The notes beneath the pieces are model-generated. The model had not been told where the DNA came from and made no database searches. It was given only the letters and a program-made list of their open reading frames with translations. This document shows, one piece after another, positions 16,904-25,081 of a stretch of 64,000 bases of DNA (position 1 is its first letter; every line of letters begins with the position of its first letter). Made by a program: the position numbers and the translations under genes. Source of the stretch: Croceicoccus gelatinilyticus (lineage in GTDB: Bacteria; Pseudomonadota; Alphaproteobacteria; Sphingomonadales; Sphingomonadaceae); NCBI RefSeq assembly GCF_018398395.1, contig NZ_JAHCBF010000002.1, positions 186,001 through 250,000 on the forward strand, written 5' to 3'.

Positions 16904-18242
16904 CTGCAGTGACTCCAAGAGGAACGTCCGTTTTTCCGCGATTGCGGCGTGCTGCCCAACCATAGAGCATGGCCGATGCGATGAAGGACGGGACCGCGAT
17001 CCAGAAGATACCCCAGCCCACAGCATTGTGGTCGCCGATGATGTCTTCGGTCACGATAGCGACCAGCATCGGGCCAAGCGCATGGCCGACGATCGTATTG
17101 AGAAGGCCGGTCAGCGACACCGAAAGCCCGCGCATGTCGGACGGCATGGCCGACTGGAGGTAGGCGAGCGTCGCGCTGCCGACGACGGCGGCGACACCGG
17201 CCTGCGACGCGCACAGGATGATGGCGAGGTTGGCGTTGGGCGCCATGACCGCCGAGGCAGACGGGATCGCGAGGAAGGGCACGATCGCCAGCATGACCAG
17301 CAGGCCGTTGGTCCCGTGGCGATTGACGATCCAGTCAACCAGCGAACCGCCAAGCATCGGTCCAACGAGGCCGAAGCCGATCGCGATCGGTCCGAAGATC
17401 AGGGATACCGCCGCCGGGTCCATGTCGAACTGGCGCGAGACCATGACGATGTTCCAAAGGCCCGATCCGTAGATGCCGAGGAAGAATACCGCGAAACCGA
17501 GATAGAGCCCAAGGTAGCGGGTGCGGTTTGAAAGGAGATAGCCGAACGCCTTGCGAAGCTGTTCGCGCACCGGCACCGCGGCAGGCGCGACAGGGCGCTT
17601 GGGCTCTTTCGTCGTGAAGAACGCAAAACCGACCAGCGAACCGGCAAGACCACAGATGACGAAGACGATACGCCACGGGCTTAGCTGTTCCAGCACGGCG
17701 ATGTGATCGAACGCGCCGTCTGCTGCAGCGCCCAGCAAAAGCCCCGCGATCCACAGCGACAGGCCGTTCGCGACCGCCTGTCCCATCAGGTAGAAGCCGA
17801 TGGGCCGTCCACGCTTGCCGGCAGGGAAAAGGTCCGCGATCAGCGAGATCGCCGCCGGGGCCAGCGATGCCTCGCCCAGCCCGACAAGCATGCGCGAGAG
17901 GAAGAATTCGCCGAAGTTCTGTGCAAGGCCGCCACCGATCGTGGCAAGGCTCCACAGCACGATGCCGATGATGATGAGGTTGCGGCGATTGGTCCGGTCC
18001 GCGACCAGCCCGAGCCACAGGCCCATCGTCGCGTAGAACAGGCCGAACGCCAGTCCCTGCAGAAGACCGATCTGGACATCGCTGATGCCCAGGTCCGCCT
18101 TGACCGGATCGACGACGATGGACAGCAACGTCCTGTCGATCACCGATACGATCGAGGCGAGGAAGAGGAGCCCGACCGTCAGCCACGCTTGCCAGCGCGG
18201 CGGATACTGGTGGGTATCGGGCATGGTCGGGCTCGCTTCCAT
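16896..18242 (-). CDS. MFS transporter
   Basis: 448 aa from the ATG at 18242 (alternative ATG at 18224; neither has a strong ribosome site). About 12 helices; helix 1 reads GLLFLASIVSVIDRTLLS, and G-x-x-x-D-R-x-x-R-R (GLVADRTNRR) forms the helix 2-3 loop. It resembles sphingomonad carriers of the aromatic-acid or spinster type. Only 4 bp separate it from the upstream kinase-like gene. Substrate not readable. Confidence 0.83.
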   Translation of the reverse strand: MEASPTMPDTHQYPPRWQAWLTVGLLFLASIVSVIDRTLLSIVVDPVKADLGISDVQIGLLQGLAFGLFYATMGLWLGLVADRTNRRNLIIIGIVLWSLATIGGGLAQNFGEFFLSRMLVGLGEASLAPAAISLIADLFPAGKRGRPIGFYLMGQAVANGLSLWIAGLLLGAAADGAFDHIAVLEQLSPWRIVFVICGLAGSLVGFAFFTTKEPKRPVAPAAVPVREQLRKAFGYLLSNRTRYLGLYLGFAVFFLGIYGSGLWNIVMVSRQFDMDPAAVSLIFGPIAIGFGLVGPMLGGSLVDWIVNRHGTNGLLVMLAIVPFLAIPSASAVMAPNANLAIILCASQAGVAAVVGSATLAYLQSAMPSDMRGLSVSLTGLLNTIVGHALGPMLVAIVTEDIIGDHNAVGWGIFWIAVPSFIASAMLYGWAARRNRGKTDVPLGVTADV

Positions 18243-18246
18243 CAGA

Positions 18247-19263
18247 TCAGAGCAGGCCCAGCGGACGGGCGCGCGTCTTGATGTAGTTGCCAAGCCAATC
18301 GAGGTTGCGGAAACGCAGGGTACCGCGACCGACAGCTTCCGAAGCCTTGGCCATACCGGCCACGAGGCGGAAGGCCTTCAGCATCAGGAACAGTTCGCCG
18401 TTTTCTTTCTCCGCATCGGTGAAGGGGCGGACGGTTTCATAGCCACGCTCGAACCCGGTGCCGATGGCGTCGTCAAAGCCGTAGAACAGGTTGCCCCAGA
18501 CGAAGTTCTTGACGTCCTGCATCATGAAATCTTCGCCCGCGCCGTCGAAGTCGAGAAAGGTGATCGTGCCCTTCTCGTCAACGTGGACGTTGCTGGGGTG
18601 GAAGTCGCAGTGACAGATGCTCATCGGCACACCGGCCTTGAACAGCTCTTCCATCTTGGCGGGAAGACGTTCGGCGATCGTGCGATAATCGTGCAGGTCG
18701 TCCGGACGGTCGTAGACGAAGTCCAGCAGGGCCGGGACCGTTTCATCAAAGCGCAGGACGTTGTCGAGCGTGAAGGGCTTGTCGCCCTGGTACTCAAGGC
18801 CCAGCAGATGCATTTCGGCAAACTTCGCGCCGATGCGTTCTGCGGTCTCGACACTCAGCATATCGCCGAACTTCTTGCCCGGTGCCCAGGTATAGGCAGC
18901 CACGGCGCGGTCGCCTTCGGGCGTGTCGAGCTTGAAGTAGAGCTGGTTTTCACGGTCACGAATGGCGACCGATGCCGGGAAGCCCTTTTCACGCAGGAAA
19001 TCGAGGAAATCGAGCTCGTAGCTGACTTCGTCGACATCGCGGTAGGTCTTGCGCCAGACGCGAACGGCGAAACGCTCATTCTTGCCCTGCACGAGGTACA
19101 CGTCGTTCATGCCGCGATAGAGCAGGAAGGTGCTCAGCGGGCCTTCGATGTCGTACCGGCGGGCGATCTCTTCATTCATGAAATGAGGATCGACGACCGA
19201 GTGGCTGATCTTGGCGACGGTCAGCTTTTCCTGCGGACGGCTAGGGGTATCGACAGCACTCAT
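18247..19263 (-). CDS. Aminoglycoside-phosphotransferase-like kinase
   Basis: 338 aa of the APH/choline-kinase fold. Brenner motif H218-C-D220-F-H-P-S-N225 and the metal-binding LDFDGAGED near residue 237 are intact, so catalysis is plausible. Family members phosphorylate small hydroxylated compounds such as aminoglycosides, homoserine or macrolides; catabolic relatives act on side-chain hydroxyls or on acyl-CoA precursors. The start shares one base with the stop of the hydrolase gene upstream (TGATG). In this operon it is more likely to phosphorylate a pathway intermediate than to give drug resistance. Confidence 0.8.
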   Translation of the reverse strand: MSAVDTPSRPQEKLTVAKISHSVVDPHFMNEEIARRYDIEGPLSTFLLYRGMNDVYLVQGKNERFAVRVWRKTYRDVDEVSYELDFLDFLREKGFPASVAIRDRENQLYFKLDTPEGDRAVAAYTWAPGKKFGDMLSVETAERIGAKFAEMHLLGLEYQGDKPFTLDNVLRFDETVPALLDFVYDRPDDLHDYRTIAERLPAKMEELFKAGVPMSICHCDFHPSNVHVDEKGTITFLDFDGAGEDFMMQDVKNFVWGNLFYGFDDAIGTGFERGYETVRPFTDAEKENGELFLMLKAFRLVAGMAKASEAVGRGTLRFRNLDWLGNYIKTRARPLGLL

Positions 19264-20105
19264 CAGTTTTGCTCCTCGAGAAACGGTTGGCCGAAGAAGT
19301 CCCGCATGGCCGAGGCAATGGCGGTCACGCCCTCGGGCAGGTCAAGGACGTCCCGATCGAGATCGGGCAGTTCGGCAATGACGTGATTGGGAACGAGGCG
19401 GATCGCCTCGATGGAAACATCGCGCAGGCTTTCGGCCGGCTGGATCAGCATGGCGGGCTGCGTCACACCGCGCAGGCGTTCAAAGTCGTAGCTCCACACG
19501 CCGACATAGGCCCACGACGACCGGTCGAGCGCGCGGAACTTGTCCATCCACAGCGCGCCATAGCGGTCGAGCGAAAGGCCCGGCTTGCGCGCGCCCACGA
19601 CATAGTCCCACAAGCCTCGGCCCATGGTAAGAGCAACGTCGCCGCTTTCGTCCAGCGCAGGTGCATTTTTCGCCTTGGCGAGCAGCTCCGCGCGCTCTTC
19701 ATCGGTGCGCATCGGAAGGCCGGTGACGGCAACTTGCCGCACCTGACCGGGCAGCAAAAGTGCCATTTCGATGGCCAGCAGCGCGCCGGTGTGAAAACCG
19801 TAAACGTCGAACGCGCGGCCTTCCGGCAGTCCAGCCTCGGGCAAGGCATCGGCAAGCGCGGCGGTGTAATCCGCCATGGAGAGCGGTTCGGGCGGAGCGT
19901 CGGACATGCCGTAACCCGGCGTGTCGAGTGCGATGACCTGGCGGTCCTTCGCCAGTTCGCGCATCAGCGGTTCGTATTCGAAAGACGAAGACGGGTTCTG
20001 GTGCAGAAGCAGGACAGGCGCATTATCGCCCGGCTCACCGGCATGGCGATAGTGGATCTGGCCATAACGCCCTTCGGCGTAGGCGCGCTTGATCGCGATG
20101 CTCAT
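19263..20105 (-). CDS. Alpha/beta-hydrolase-fold protein with G-F-H-T-G elbow
   Basis: 280 aa from the ATG at 20105, chosen for its 4-bp overlap with the leuD-like stop; the frame extends to 20159. LLLHQNPSSSFEYEPL oxyanion loop near residue 32, LDTPGYGMSDAP near 60, elbow VYGFHTGALLAIEMA with His105 at the nucleophile position. The C-terminal His is absent (LPDLDRDVLDLPEG). It is closest to the protein at 4898 (shared GQIHY, LDTPG and elbow). It is probably cytoplasmic and of unknown reaction. Confidence 0.8.
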   Translation of the reverse strand: MSIAIKRAYAEGRYGQIHYRHAGEPGDNAPVLLLHQNPSSSFEYEPLMRELAKDRQVIALDTPGYGMSDAPPEPLSMADYTAALADALPEAGLPEGRAFDVYGFHTGALLAIEMALLLPGQVRQVAVTGLPMRTDEERAELLAKAKNAPALDESGDVALTMGRGLWDYVVGARKPGLSLDRYGALWMDKFRALDRSSWAYVGVWSYDFERLRGVTQPAMLIQPAESLRDVSIEAIRLVPNHVIAELPDLDRDVLDLPEGVTAIASAMRDFFGQPFLEEQN

Positions 20106-20698
20106 GCTCGGTTCTCCAGATAGATCCACGGACGTGACGCACGGTCTTTCGCACGCCACGCACCGATCTTGTCCGCCGACAGCATTGTACGCCCGATTTC
20201 ATCGAGACCGCTCGCCAGCACTTCGGCAGAACCTTCGTCGATTTCGAAAGTCCAGGTCTGGTCACCGCCGCTGATCGTGCGGGCGGCAAGGTCGACATGC
20301 AGCGGACCATCGACTTTCGCCATCGGCACCGGATCGGCAATCGCGGGCAGGACGAAGTTGCGCACGCAATTGCGGCGGAAAATTGGATTGAACGAAGGCG
20401 CGACGATCACGCGAAAGCCGTGCTCGGCCAGCGCCCAGACGGCCTGTTCACGGCTGGACCCGCAACCGAAATTCGCACCGCCCAGCAGGATCTGCGCACC
20501 CGCATATTCGGGACGGTTGAGCACGAAGTCGGGCTTCGGCTCGTAGCCGGCGTCATAACGCCAGCCTGCGAAAAGACCCTTGGCCAGCCCTTTCTTGGTC
20601 ACCGAACGGATTTCGCGGGACGGAATGATGATGTCGGTATCGATATCGTCACGGATCAGCGGAACCGCGCGCGAAGTGACTGTCGTGAAGGCGTTCAT
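20102..20698 (-). CDS. LeuD-like small subunit of an isopropylmalate-isomerase-family hydro-lyase
   Basis: 198-199 aa, the swivelling domain of the aconitase superfamily. DDIDTDIIIPSREI at the N-terminus and GGANFGCGSSREQAVWAL are diagnostic. The ATG at 20698 overlaps the leuC-like stop (ATGA), giving the usual large-small subunit pair. No leuB or leuA is nearby, and every other gene in the operon is catabolic, so I infer a substrate-specialised paralogue acting on a branched C5-C6 (hydroxy)dicarboxylate rather than the biosynthetic enzyme. Confidence 0.85.
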   Translation of the reverse strand: MNAFTTVTSRAVPLIRDDIDTDIIIPSREIRSVTKKGLAKGLFAGWRYDAGYEPKPDFVLNRPEYAGAQILLGGANFGCGSSREQAVWALAEHGFRVIVAPSFNPIFRRNCVRNFVLPAIADPVPMAKVDGPLHVDLAARTISGGDQTWTFEIDEGSAEVLASGLDEIGRTMLSADKIGAWRAKDRASRPWIYLENRA

Positions 20699-22113
20699 CG
20701 CACGGCCTCCAGCTCTTCGAGTTCGCGCACGCTGGCGATCCGACCCAGCACGGCCGACGCTGCGACGCTGGCAGGCGAGGCAATGTGCGTACGGGTGCCC
20801 GCGCCTTGGCGGTTCTCGAAATTGCGGTTGGTGGAGGAGATGACCCGCTCCCCTTCCCCGAATGATTCGCCACCAACGAAGAAGCACATCGAACAGCCCG
20901 GTTCGCGCCATTCGAAACCGGCCTCGCGAAAAACGAGGTCAATCCCCGCATCTTCGGCGCGGCGCTTCACACCGCCCGATCCGGGCACGCAGATCGCGCG
21001 GACACCGTCAGCCACTTTGCGGCCCTTGAGCACGCGCGCGGCGATCTCGAGATCTTCGAAACGGGCGTTGGTGCACGAACCGATGAAAGCCCCGCCGATC
21101 GGCAGACCGGCGACCGGCTGGTTCGCCGAGACGTCCATGTAATCGAGCGAGCGGGCATCGCCGTCCGCGGCCTTGCCCGACGCGGGCGCGAGGCCGAACG
21201 GGGCGCTTTGCTGAGGATTGGTGCCCCAGCTGACCATCGGGGCGACGTCTGCAGCATCGAAAGCGAACTCTGCATCGAACGTCGCGCCATCGTCGCTGCT
21301 CAGGTCCTGCCAGCTTTCCAGCGCGGCATCCCAGTCGGAACCCTTGGGCGCATATGGACGGCCATTGAGGTATTCGAAAACTTTCGCATCCGGCGCGATG
21401 ATGGCCGAAAAAGCGCCCATTTCCGCGGCCATGTTGCAAAGGGTCATGCGCCCTTCGATCGACAGCGCCTCGATAGCGGAGCCCGCAAATTCGATCACGT
21501 GGCCGCGCGCACCGGCAGAGCCGATCTGCGAGATGACGTAGAGCGCAAGGTCCTTCGCCTGAACGTCGCCGCCCAGCACTCCGCCGACCGAAATGCGCAT
21601 CGTCTGCGGCCGGACGAGGTTCAGTGTCATCGTCGCCAGCGCGTGCTCCGCCTCCGTCGACCCAATGCCCCAGGCGAGCGCGCCGAAAGCGCCCTGCGTG
21701 CAGGTATGACTGTCGGGGCAGACCAGCGTGACACCGGGCAGGACGACGCCTTGCTCCGGCGAAATCACATGGATGATTCCCTGACGTTCGTCATCGAGGT
21801 CGAAGAAAGTCAGGCCCGCCGCCAGCGCCGCATCGCGGGTCACGCGGATGAATTCCGAACCGGTCGGCATGATCGTCTCGTCGGTCCGGCCCGGCAGCGT
21901 GTCGACGACATGGTCAAGCGTCACGAAGACATTCGCAGGCTCGGCGATGGTACGGCCGGATTCGGCGAGGCTGGTCAATGCGACCCCGCCCGTCCGTTCG
22001 TGCAGCCAGATCCGGTCGATCGCGACAAGGGCATCCGTTCCGCCGTCAACCACGTGGCCGTCCCAGATTTTCTGGAACAGCGTTCGCGGTGAGGAAGGGA
22101 ACGAAAATGTCAT
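20695..22113 (-). CDS. LeuC-like large subunit, [4Fe-4S] hydro-lyase
   Basis: 472 aa. The cluster ligands are present: Cys347 in GSCTNARFEDL and Cys407/Cys410 in EPGCSMCFF. PDSHTCTQGAFGALAWGIG near residue 133 is the family substrate/cluster loop. The segment after CSMC (FFVGGESFGEGE) differs from the usual LAMNPD, which supports a changed substrate. Family reaction: dehydration/rehydration of malate-type acids. It is the first gene of the 11-gene operon. No Shine-Dalgarno is visible before the ATG; an AT-rich motif (22119-22142) lies directly upstream, so the message may be leaderless. Confidence 0.87.
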   Translation of the reverse strand: MTFSFPSSPRTLFQKIWDGHVVDGGTDALVAIDRIWLHERTGGVALTSLAESGRTIAEPANVFVTLDHVVDTLPGRTDETIMPTGSEFIRVTRDAALAAGLTFFDLDDERQGIIHVISPEQGVVLPGVTLVCPDSHTCTQGAFGALAWGIGSTEAEHALATMTLNLVRPQTMRISVGGVLGGDVQAKDLALYVISQIGSAGARGHVIEFAGSAIEALSIEGRMTLCNMAAEMGAFSAIIAPDAKVFEYLNGRPYAPKGSDWDAALESWQDLSSDDGATFDAEFAFDAADVAPMVSWGTNPQQSAPFGLAPASGKAADGDARSLDYMDVSANQPVAGLPIGGAFIGSCTNARFEDLEIAARVLKGRKVADGVRAICVPGSGGVKRRAEDAGIDLVFREAGFEWREPGCSMCFFVGGESFGEGERVISSTNRNFENRQGAGTRTHIASPASVAASAVLGRIASVRELEELEAVR

Positions 22114-22118
22114 GAGTT

Positions 22119-22142
22119 AATTGGTATAAGACTATATCATTT
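22119..22142. promoter_or_regulatory. AT-rich motif site A (putative operator) before leuC-like gene
   Basis: AATTGGTATAAG followed by ACTATATCATTT, an imperfect dyad. It ends 6 bp from the leuC-like start codon and shares 16 of 24 positions with site B (23420) and 15 of 23 with site C (31501). It would overlap a -10 region (TATACC/TATAGT on the minus strand), fitting a repressor site. Confidence 0.55.
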
Positions 22143-22248
22143 AAGGGAAGCTGTTTCTGTCATCGGCAAGTCACGCATCATGGCTCGAAAAATCGTAACA
22201 AACACCTGATTTAGCGTGATTTATCACCATCCCGACACAGATCCCACA

Positions 22249-22276
22249 CTGCAGGGCAAATCTCCTTTGCCCGCAG
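22249..22276 (-). terminator. Hairpin after CaiB-type gene
   Basis: CTGC-A-GGGCAAA pairs with TTTGCCC-GCAG around a short loop, just beyond the CoA-transferase stop. There is no T-run on the minus strand, so termination would be weak. The rest of the 22143-22289 gap shows nothing else I can support. Confidence 0.45.
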
Positions 22277-22289
22277 AGTGGAGACTCGA

Positions 22290-23390
22290 TCAGTCCAGCG
22301 ACGCGAGGTCGTGGCGCAGCGGCAGACGTTCACCGTCAAATTCAATCGGCAGTCCCGGAAGCGCAGCGCGAGTCCCGTCTGGCATCGTGACTTCGAGCAA
22401 GCCGCCCGCATTGAGCTGCGGATCGTCGAACATGTCTTCCGGCCGCATGATCGGGGCGTAGGGCAGGCCGATTTCCTCGACTTTGGCGAGCAGTTCCTCG
22501 CGCGTCATCGCGCCCAGCATTTCGCGGATGTGCGGCAGGAATTCATCGCGCCGCTCGACCCGCTGGTTGTTGGTTTCAAGGTCCGGGTTGGCGAGCAGAT
22601 CGTCCAGCCCGAACGCCTTGCAGAATGCCTGCCACTGCGAATCGCTGACCACCCCGACGAAGACCTGTTCGTCCGCGTTCGCAGTCTCGAACACGTCGTA
22701 GATCGCCCAGGCCGAGACGCGCACCGGCATCGGGCGCGCCGCGTTACCCGTGACCGCCTTTTGCGCCATGTGCTGACCGACAAGGAACGCCGTCGTCTCG
22801 AACAATGCACACTTCACGTAGGCGCCCTCACCGTCGCGGTGGCGCCGCTCAAGCGCGGCGAGGATGCCAATCGCGCCGAACATGCCGCCGGTAACGTCGA
22901 TCACCGATGCGCCCGCGCGCAGCGGACGTCCCGGAGGGCCGGTCATGTAGGCAAGGCCGCCCATCATCTGCGCCACTTCGTCCAGCGCCGCGCGATGTTC
23001 ATAAGGGCCGGTCAGGAAGCCCTTGGCCGAACAGAAGATCAGGCCGGGATTGTCGACCTTCAGCTGCTCATAGGAAAGGCCGAGCCGGTCGAGCGTACCG
23101 GGGCGAAAGTTCTCGATCACGACGTCGGCGGACAGGCACATGGAGCGCGCTTCGGCGAGGCCCTCCTCACTCTTGAGGTCGAGCACGACCGAGCCCTTGT
23201 TGCGATTGTACATAGGGAAATAGCCTGCGCCCGAACCCAGCAGGCGGCGCGTACGATCCCCGCCCGGCGGCTCGATACGGGTAACCGTGGCCCCCAGATC
23301 GGCCAATACGAGGCCGACAGTGGGCCCCATGACCATGTGCGTGAATTCGATGACTTCGATCCCGGCAAGGGGGAGTTCGCGTTGCGACAT
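22290..23390 (-). CDS. CaiB/BaiF family III CoA-transferase
   Basis: 366 aa from the ATG at 23390, which has GGAG 8 nt upstream (an alternative start at 23414 lacks one). Family III marks: GIEVIEFTHMVMGP at the N-terminus, DVVIENFRPGTLDRLGL near residue 90, and AALDEVAQMMGGLAYMTG, whose Asp (about 137) is the acyl-carrying catalytic residue. The reaction moves CoA between acids. Divergence from an HMG-CoA-lyase-like gene with a shared regulatory motif suggests that it activates the acid later cleaved by that lyase. Confidence 0.88.
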   Translation of the reverse strand: MSQRELPLAGIEVIEFTHMVMGPTVGLVLADLGATVTRIEPPGGDRTRRLLGSGAGYFPMYNRNKGSVVLDLKSEEGLAEARSMCLSADVVIENFRPGTLDRLGLSYEQLKVDNPGLIFCSAKGFLTGPYEHRAALDEVAQMMGGLAYMTGPPGRPLRAGASVIDVTGGMFGAIGILAALERRHRDGEGAYVKCALFETTAFLVGQHMAQKAVTGNAARPMPVRVSAWAIYDVFETANADEQVFVGVVSDSQWQAFCKAFGLDDLLANPDLETNNQRVERRDEFLPHIREMLGAMTREELLAKVEEIGLPYAPIMRPEDMFDDPQLNAGGLLEVTMPDGTRAALPGLPIEFDGERLPLRHDLASLD

Positions 23391-23419
23391 CAGTTGCTCC
23401 GTACTCGACAGCATTTCCT

Positions 23420-23443
23420 AATTGATATATGGATATGACAAAT
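23420..23443. promoter_or_regulatory. AT-rich motif site B in divergent promoter
   Basis: AATTGATATATGG followed by ATATGACAAAT, located in the 72-bp gap between the divergent CoA-transferase and lyase genes. It matches site C in 18 of 23 positions, including an identical ATATGACAAAT half. A single bound regulator could control both directions. Confidence 0.55.
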
Positions 23444-23462
23444 AGTCCACGGAGAATATTTC

Positions 23463-24407
23463 TTGCGCGTTCTGATCAGCGAAGTCGGGCCCCGTGACGG
23501 GCTTCAAAACGTTTCCGCCACCATGTCGACCGATGCGAAGAAGGCCTGGATAAAGGCCGAAGCAGACGCGGGAATCCGCGAAATCGAGGTCGGAAGCTTC
23601 GTTCCGGCCAAGCTTCTTCCCCAACTGGCGGATACTGCCGAGATTGTTTCCTATGCCCGCACCATTCCGGGCCTGACGGTTGCGGTGCTGGTGCCCAATG
23701 CCCGCGGCGCATCCGATGCGATCGCCGCCGGCGCGCACAAGCTGACCCTGCCGCTTTCGGTTTCCGAAACGCACTCGCTGCGCAACTTGCGCCGCACGCA
23801 TGACCAGGTGATCGAAGAAGCCGGCAAGATCGTTGGCATGATTAAGGAGCTGCCCGAAGATCAGCGCCCGCATTTCGAAGGCTCTTTGTCGACGGCCTTT
23901 GGTTGCACGCTGGAAGGTGCCATTCCCGATGCACAGATCGCTTCGCTGGCCGAACGCTTGATGGATGCCGGATGCGACGAGGTCGGGCTTAGCGATACGA
24001 CCGGTTACGCCGATCCTTCATCGGTGCGCCATCTGGTCAAGCTGGTTCGCGGCGTCGTCGGTGACGACCGCCTTACCGGTATTCATCTGCACAACACCCG
24101 CGGGCTTGGCCTTGCAAACGTTCTGGCCGCGCTCGAATCGGGGCTCGACACGATCGACGCATCGCTTGGCGGGCTTGGCGGCTGTCCGTTCGCGCCCGGT
24201 GCCAGCGGCAATATCGTGACCGAGGACCTTGCCTTCATGCTGGAGGCGATGGGCATCGAGACCGGCGTCGATCTCGACAAGCTGTTCGCAGTCCGGTCAA
24301 TTGTAGAGGCGGCCCTTCCGGGCGAACCGCTCTACGGCTTCGTTACGGATGCGGGCCTGCCCAAGGGCTTCACTCAACACACCGGAAAGGCGGAACTGGC
24401 GGCATGA
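23463..24407 (+). CDS. HMG-CoA-lyase-like (HMGL family) acyl-CoA lyase
   Basis: 314 aa, TIM-barrel lyase. EVGPRDGLQN at the N-terminus and the signature GLGGCPFAPGASGNIVTED near residue 235, with its catalytic Cys, are those of 3-hydroxy-3-methylglutaryl-CoA lyases. Metal-ligand segments SDTTGYADP and GIHLHNTRG are present. The start is TTG at 23463 with GGAG 8 nt upstream; no better start exists. It cleaves a 3-hydroxy-3-methylacyl-CoA to a smaller acyl-CoA plus a keto acid or acetoacetate. It overlaps the amidase gene by 4 bp. Confidence 0.88.
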   Translation: MRVLISEVGPRDGLQNVSATMSTDAKKAWIKAEADAGIREIEVGSFVPAKLLPQLADTAEIVSYARTIPGLTVAVLVPNARGASDAIAAGAHKLTLPLSVSETHSLRNLRRTHDQVIEEAGKIVGMIKELPEDQRPHFEGSLSTAFGCTLEGAIPDAQIASLAERLMDAGCDEVGLSDTTGYADPSSVRHLVKLVRGVVGDDRLTGIHLHNTRGLGLANVLAALESGLDTIDASLGGLGGCPFAPGASGNIVTEDLAFMLEAMGIETGVDLDKLFAVRSIVEAALPGEPLYGFVTDAGLPKGFTQHTGKAELAA

Positions 24408-25081
24408 CAATCGGTACTCACATGGTTCGGGACGACCGCACCGCGCGCCAGATCTTCGAAGACGTCATGGCCAACCCCGCCCGCGCCAAGTTCGGCTTTG
24501 GCGAGAAGCTGGCTATCGTGAACGTTGACTTCCAGAACGCCTATACCCGGATCGACGAATTCAAGACCGCGTACGAAACCGATCCGCGCCAGATCGAATA
24601 TACCAACACGATCTCGCGCCTGGCCCGTGAACGCGGCATGCCGGTGATCTGGACCCACGTCGCCTTTGCCGACGACGCCAGCGATGCAGGCGTATGGGGC
24701 ACGCGCACCGACACGCCCGACAGCCTGCAGAACATCAAGTACGATTCGCGCCGTCACGAATTCGACGAACGCTGCGAGATCGATCCCGCCGACACGGTTT
24801 ATACCAAGCGTATGCCCAGCGCGTTCTTCGAAACGCCGCTGCAGAGCCTGCTGGTCTGGCACAAAGTCGACACCGTCGTCGTGACCGGCGGCTCTACCTC
24901 GGGATGCGTGCGCGCGACCGCGGTCGACAGCCTCAGCCGCGGATATCGCACGATCGTCCCGATCGAGACCTGTGCCGACAAGCACGAGAGCTATCACTTC
25001 GCGAACCTCACCGATCTTCAGCTTAAATATGCCGATGTCGAGCCGGTCCAGACCGTGATCGACTGGCTGGAGGCGCGCTGA
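24404..25081 (+). CDS. Isochorismatase-family cysteine amidohydrolase
   Basis: 225 aa. The catalytic triad is visible: Asp42 (VNVDFQNAY), Lys135 (YTKRMPSAFF) and Cys168 (GGSTSGCVRATAVDS). The longer N-terminus and the STSGCVRAT block are typical of N-carbamoylsarcosine amidase and maleamate or ureidoacrylate amidohydrolases (RutB-like), rather than nicotinamidase. Expected role: hydrolysis of an amide or ureide with release of ammonia. It is translationally coupled on both sides (ATGA upstream; TGATG into the next gene). Confidence 0.88.
   Translation: MTIGTHMVRDDRTARQIFEDVMANPARAKFGFGEKLAIVNVDFQNAYTRIDEFKTAYETDPRQIEYTNTISRLARERGMPVIWTHVAFADDASDAGVWGTRTDTPDSLQNIKYDSRRHEFDERCEIDPADTVYTKRMPSAFFETPLQSLLVWHKVDTVVVTGGSTSGCVRATAVDSLSRGYRTIVPIETCADKHESYHFANLTDLQLKYADVEPVQTVIDWLEAR

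Noticed and set aside
18247-19263. Antibiotic-resistance phosphotransferase
   Set aside because: The APH fold is clear, but the gene sits inside a catabolic operon and many relatives phosphorylate metabolites, so a resistance role is not supported.
20102-22113. leuCD as the housekeeping leucine-synthesis genes
   Set aside because: No leuA or leuB nearby, a catabolic operon context, and changed sequence after the cluster Cys motif argue for a specialised paralogue. Gene symbols were therefore not assigned.
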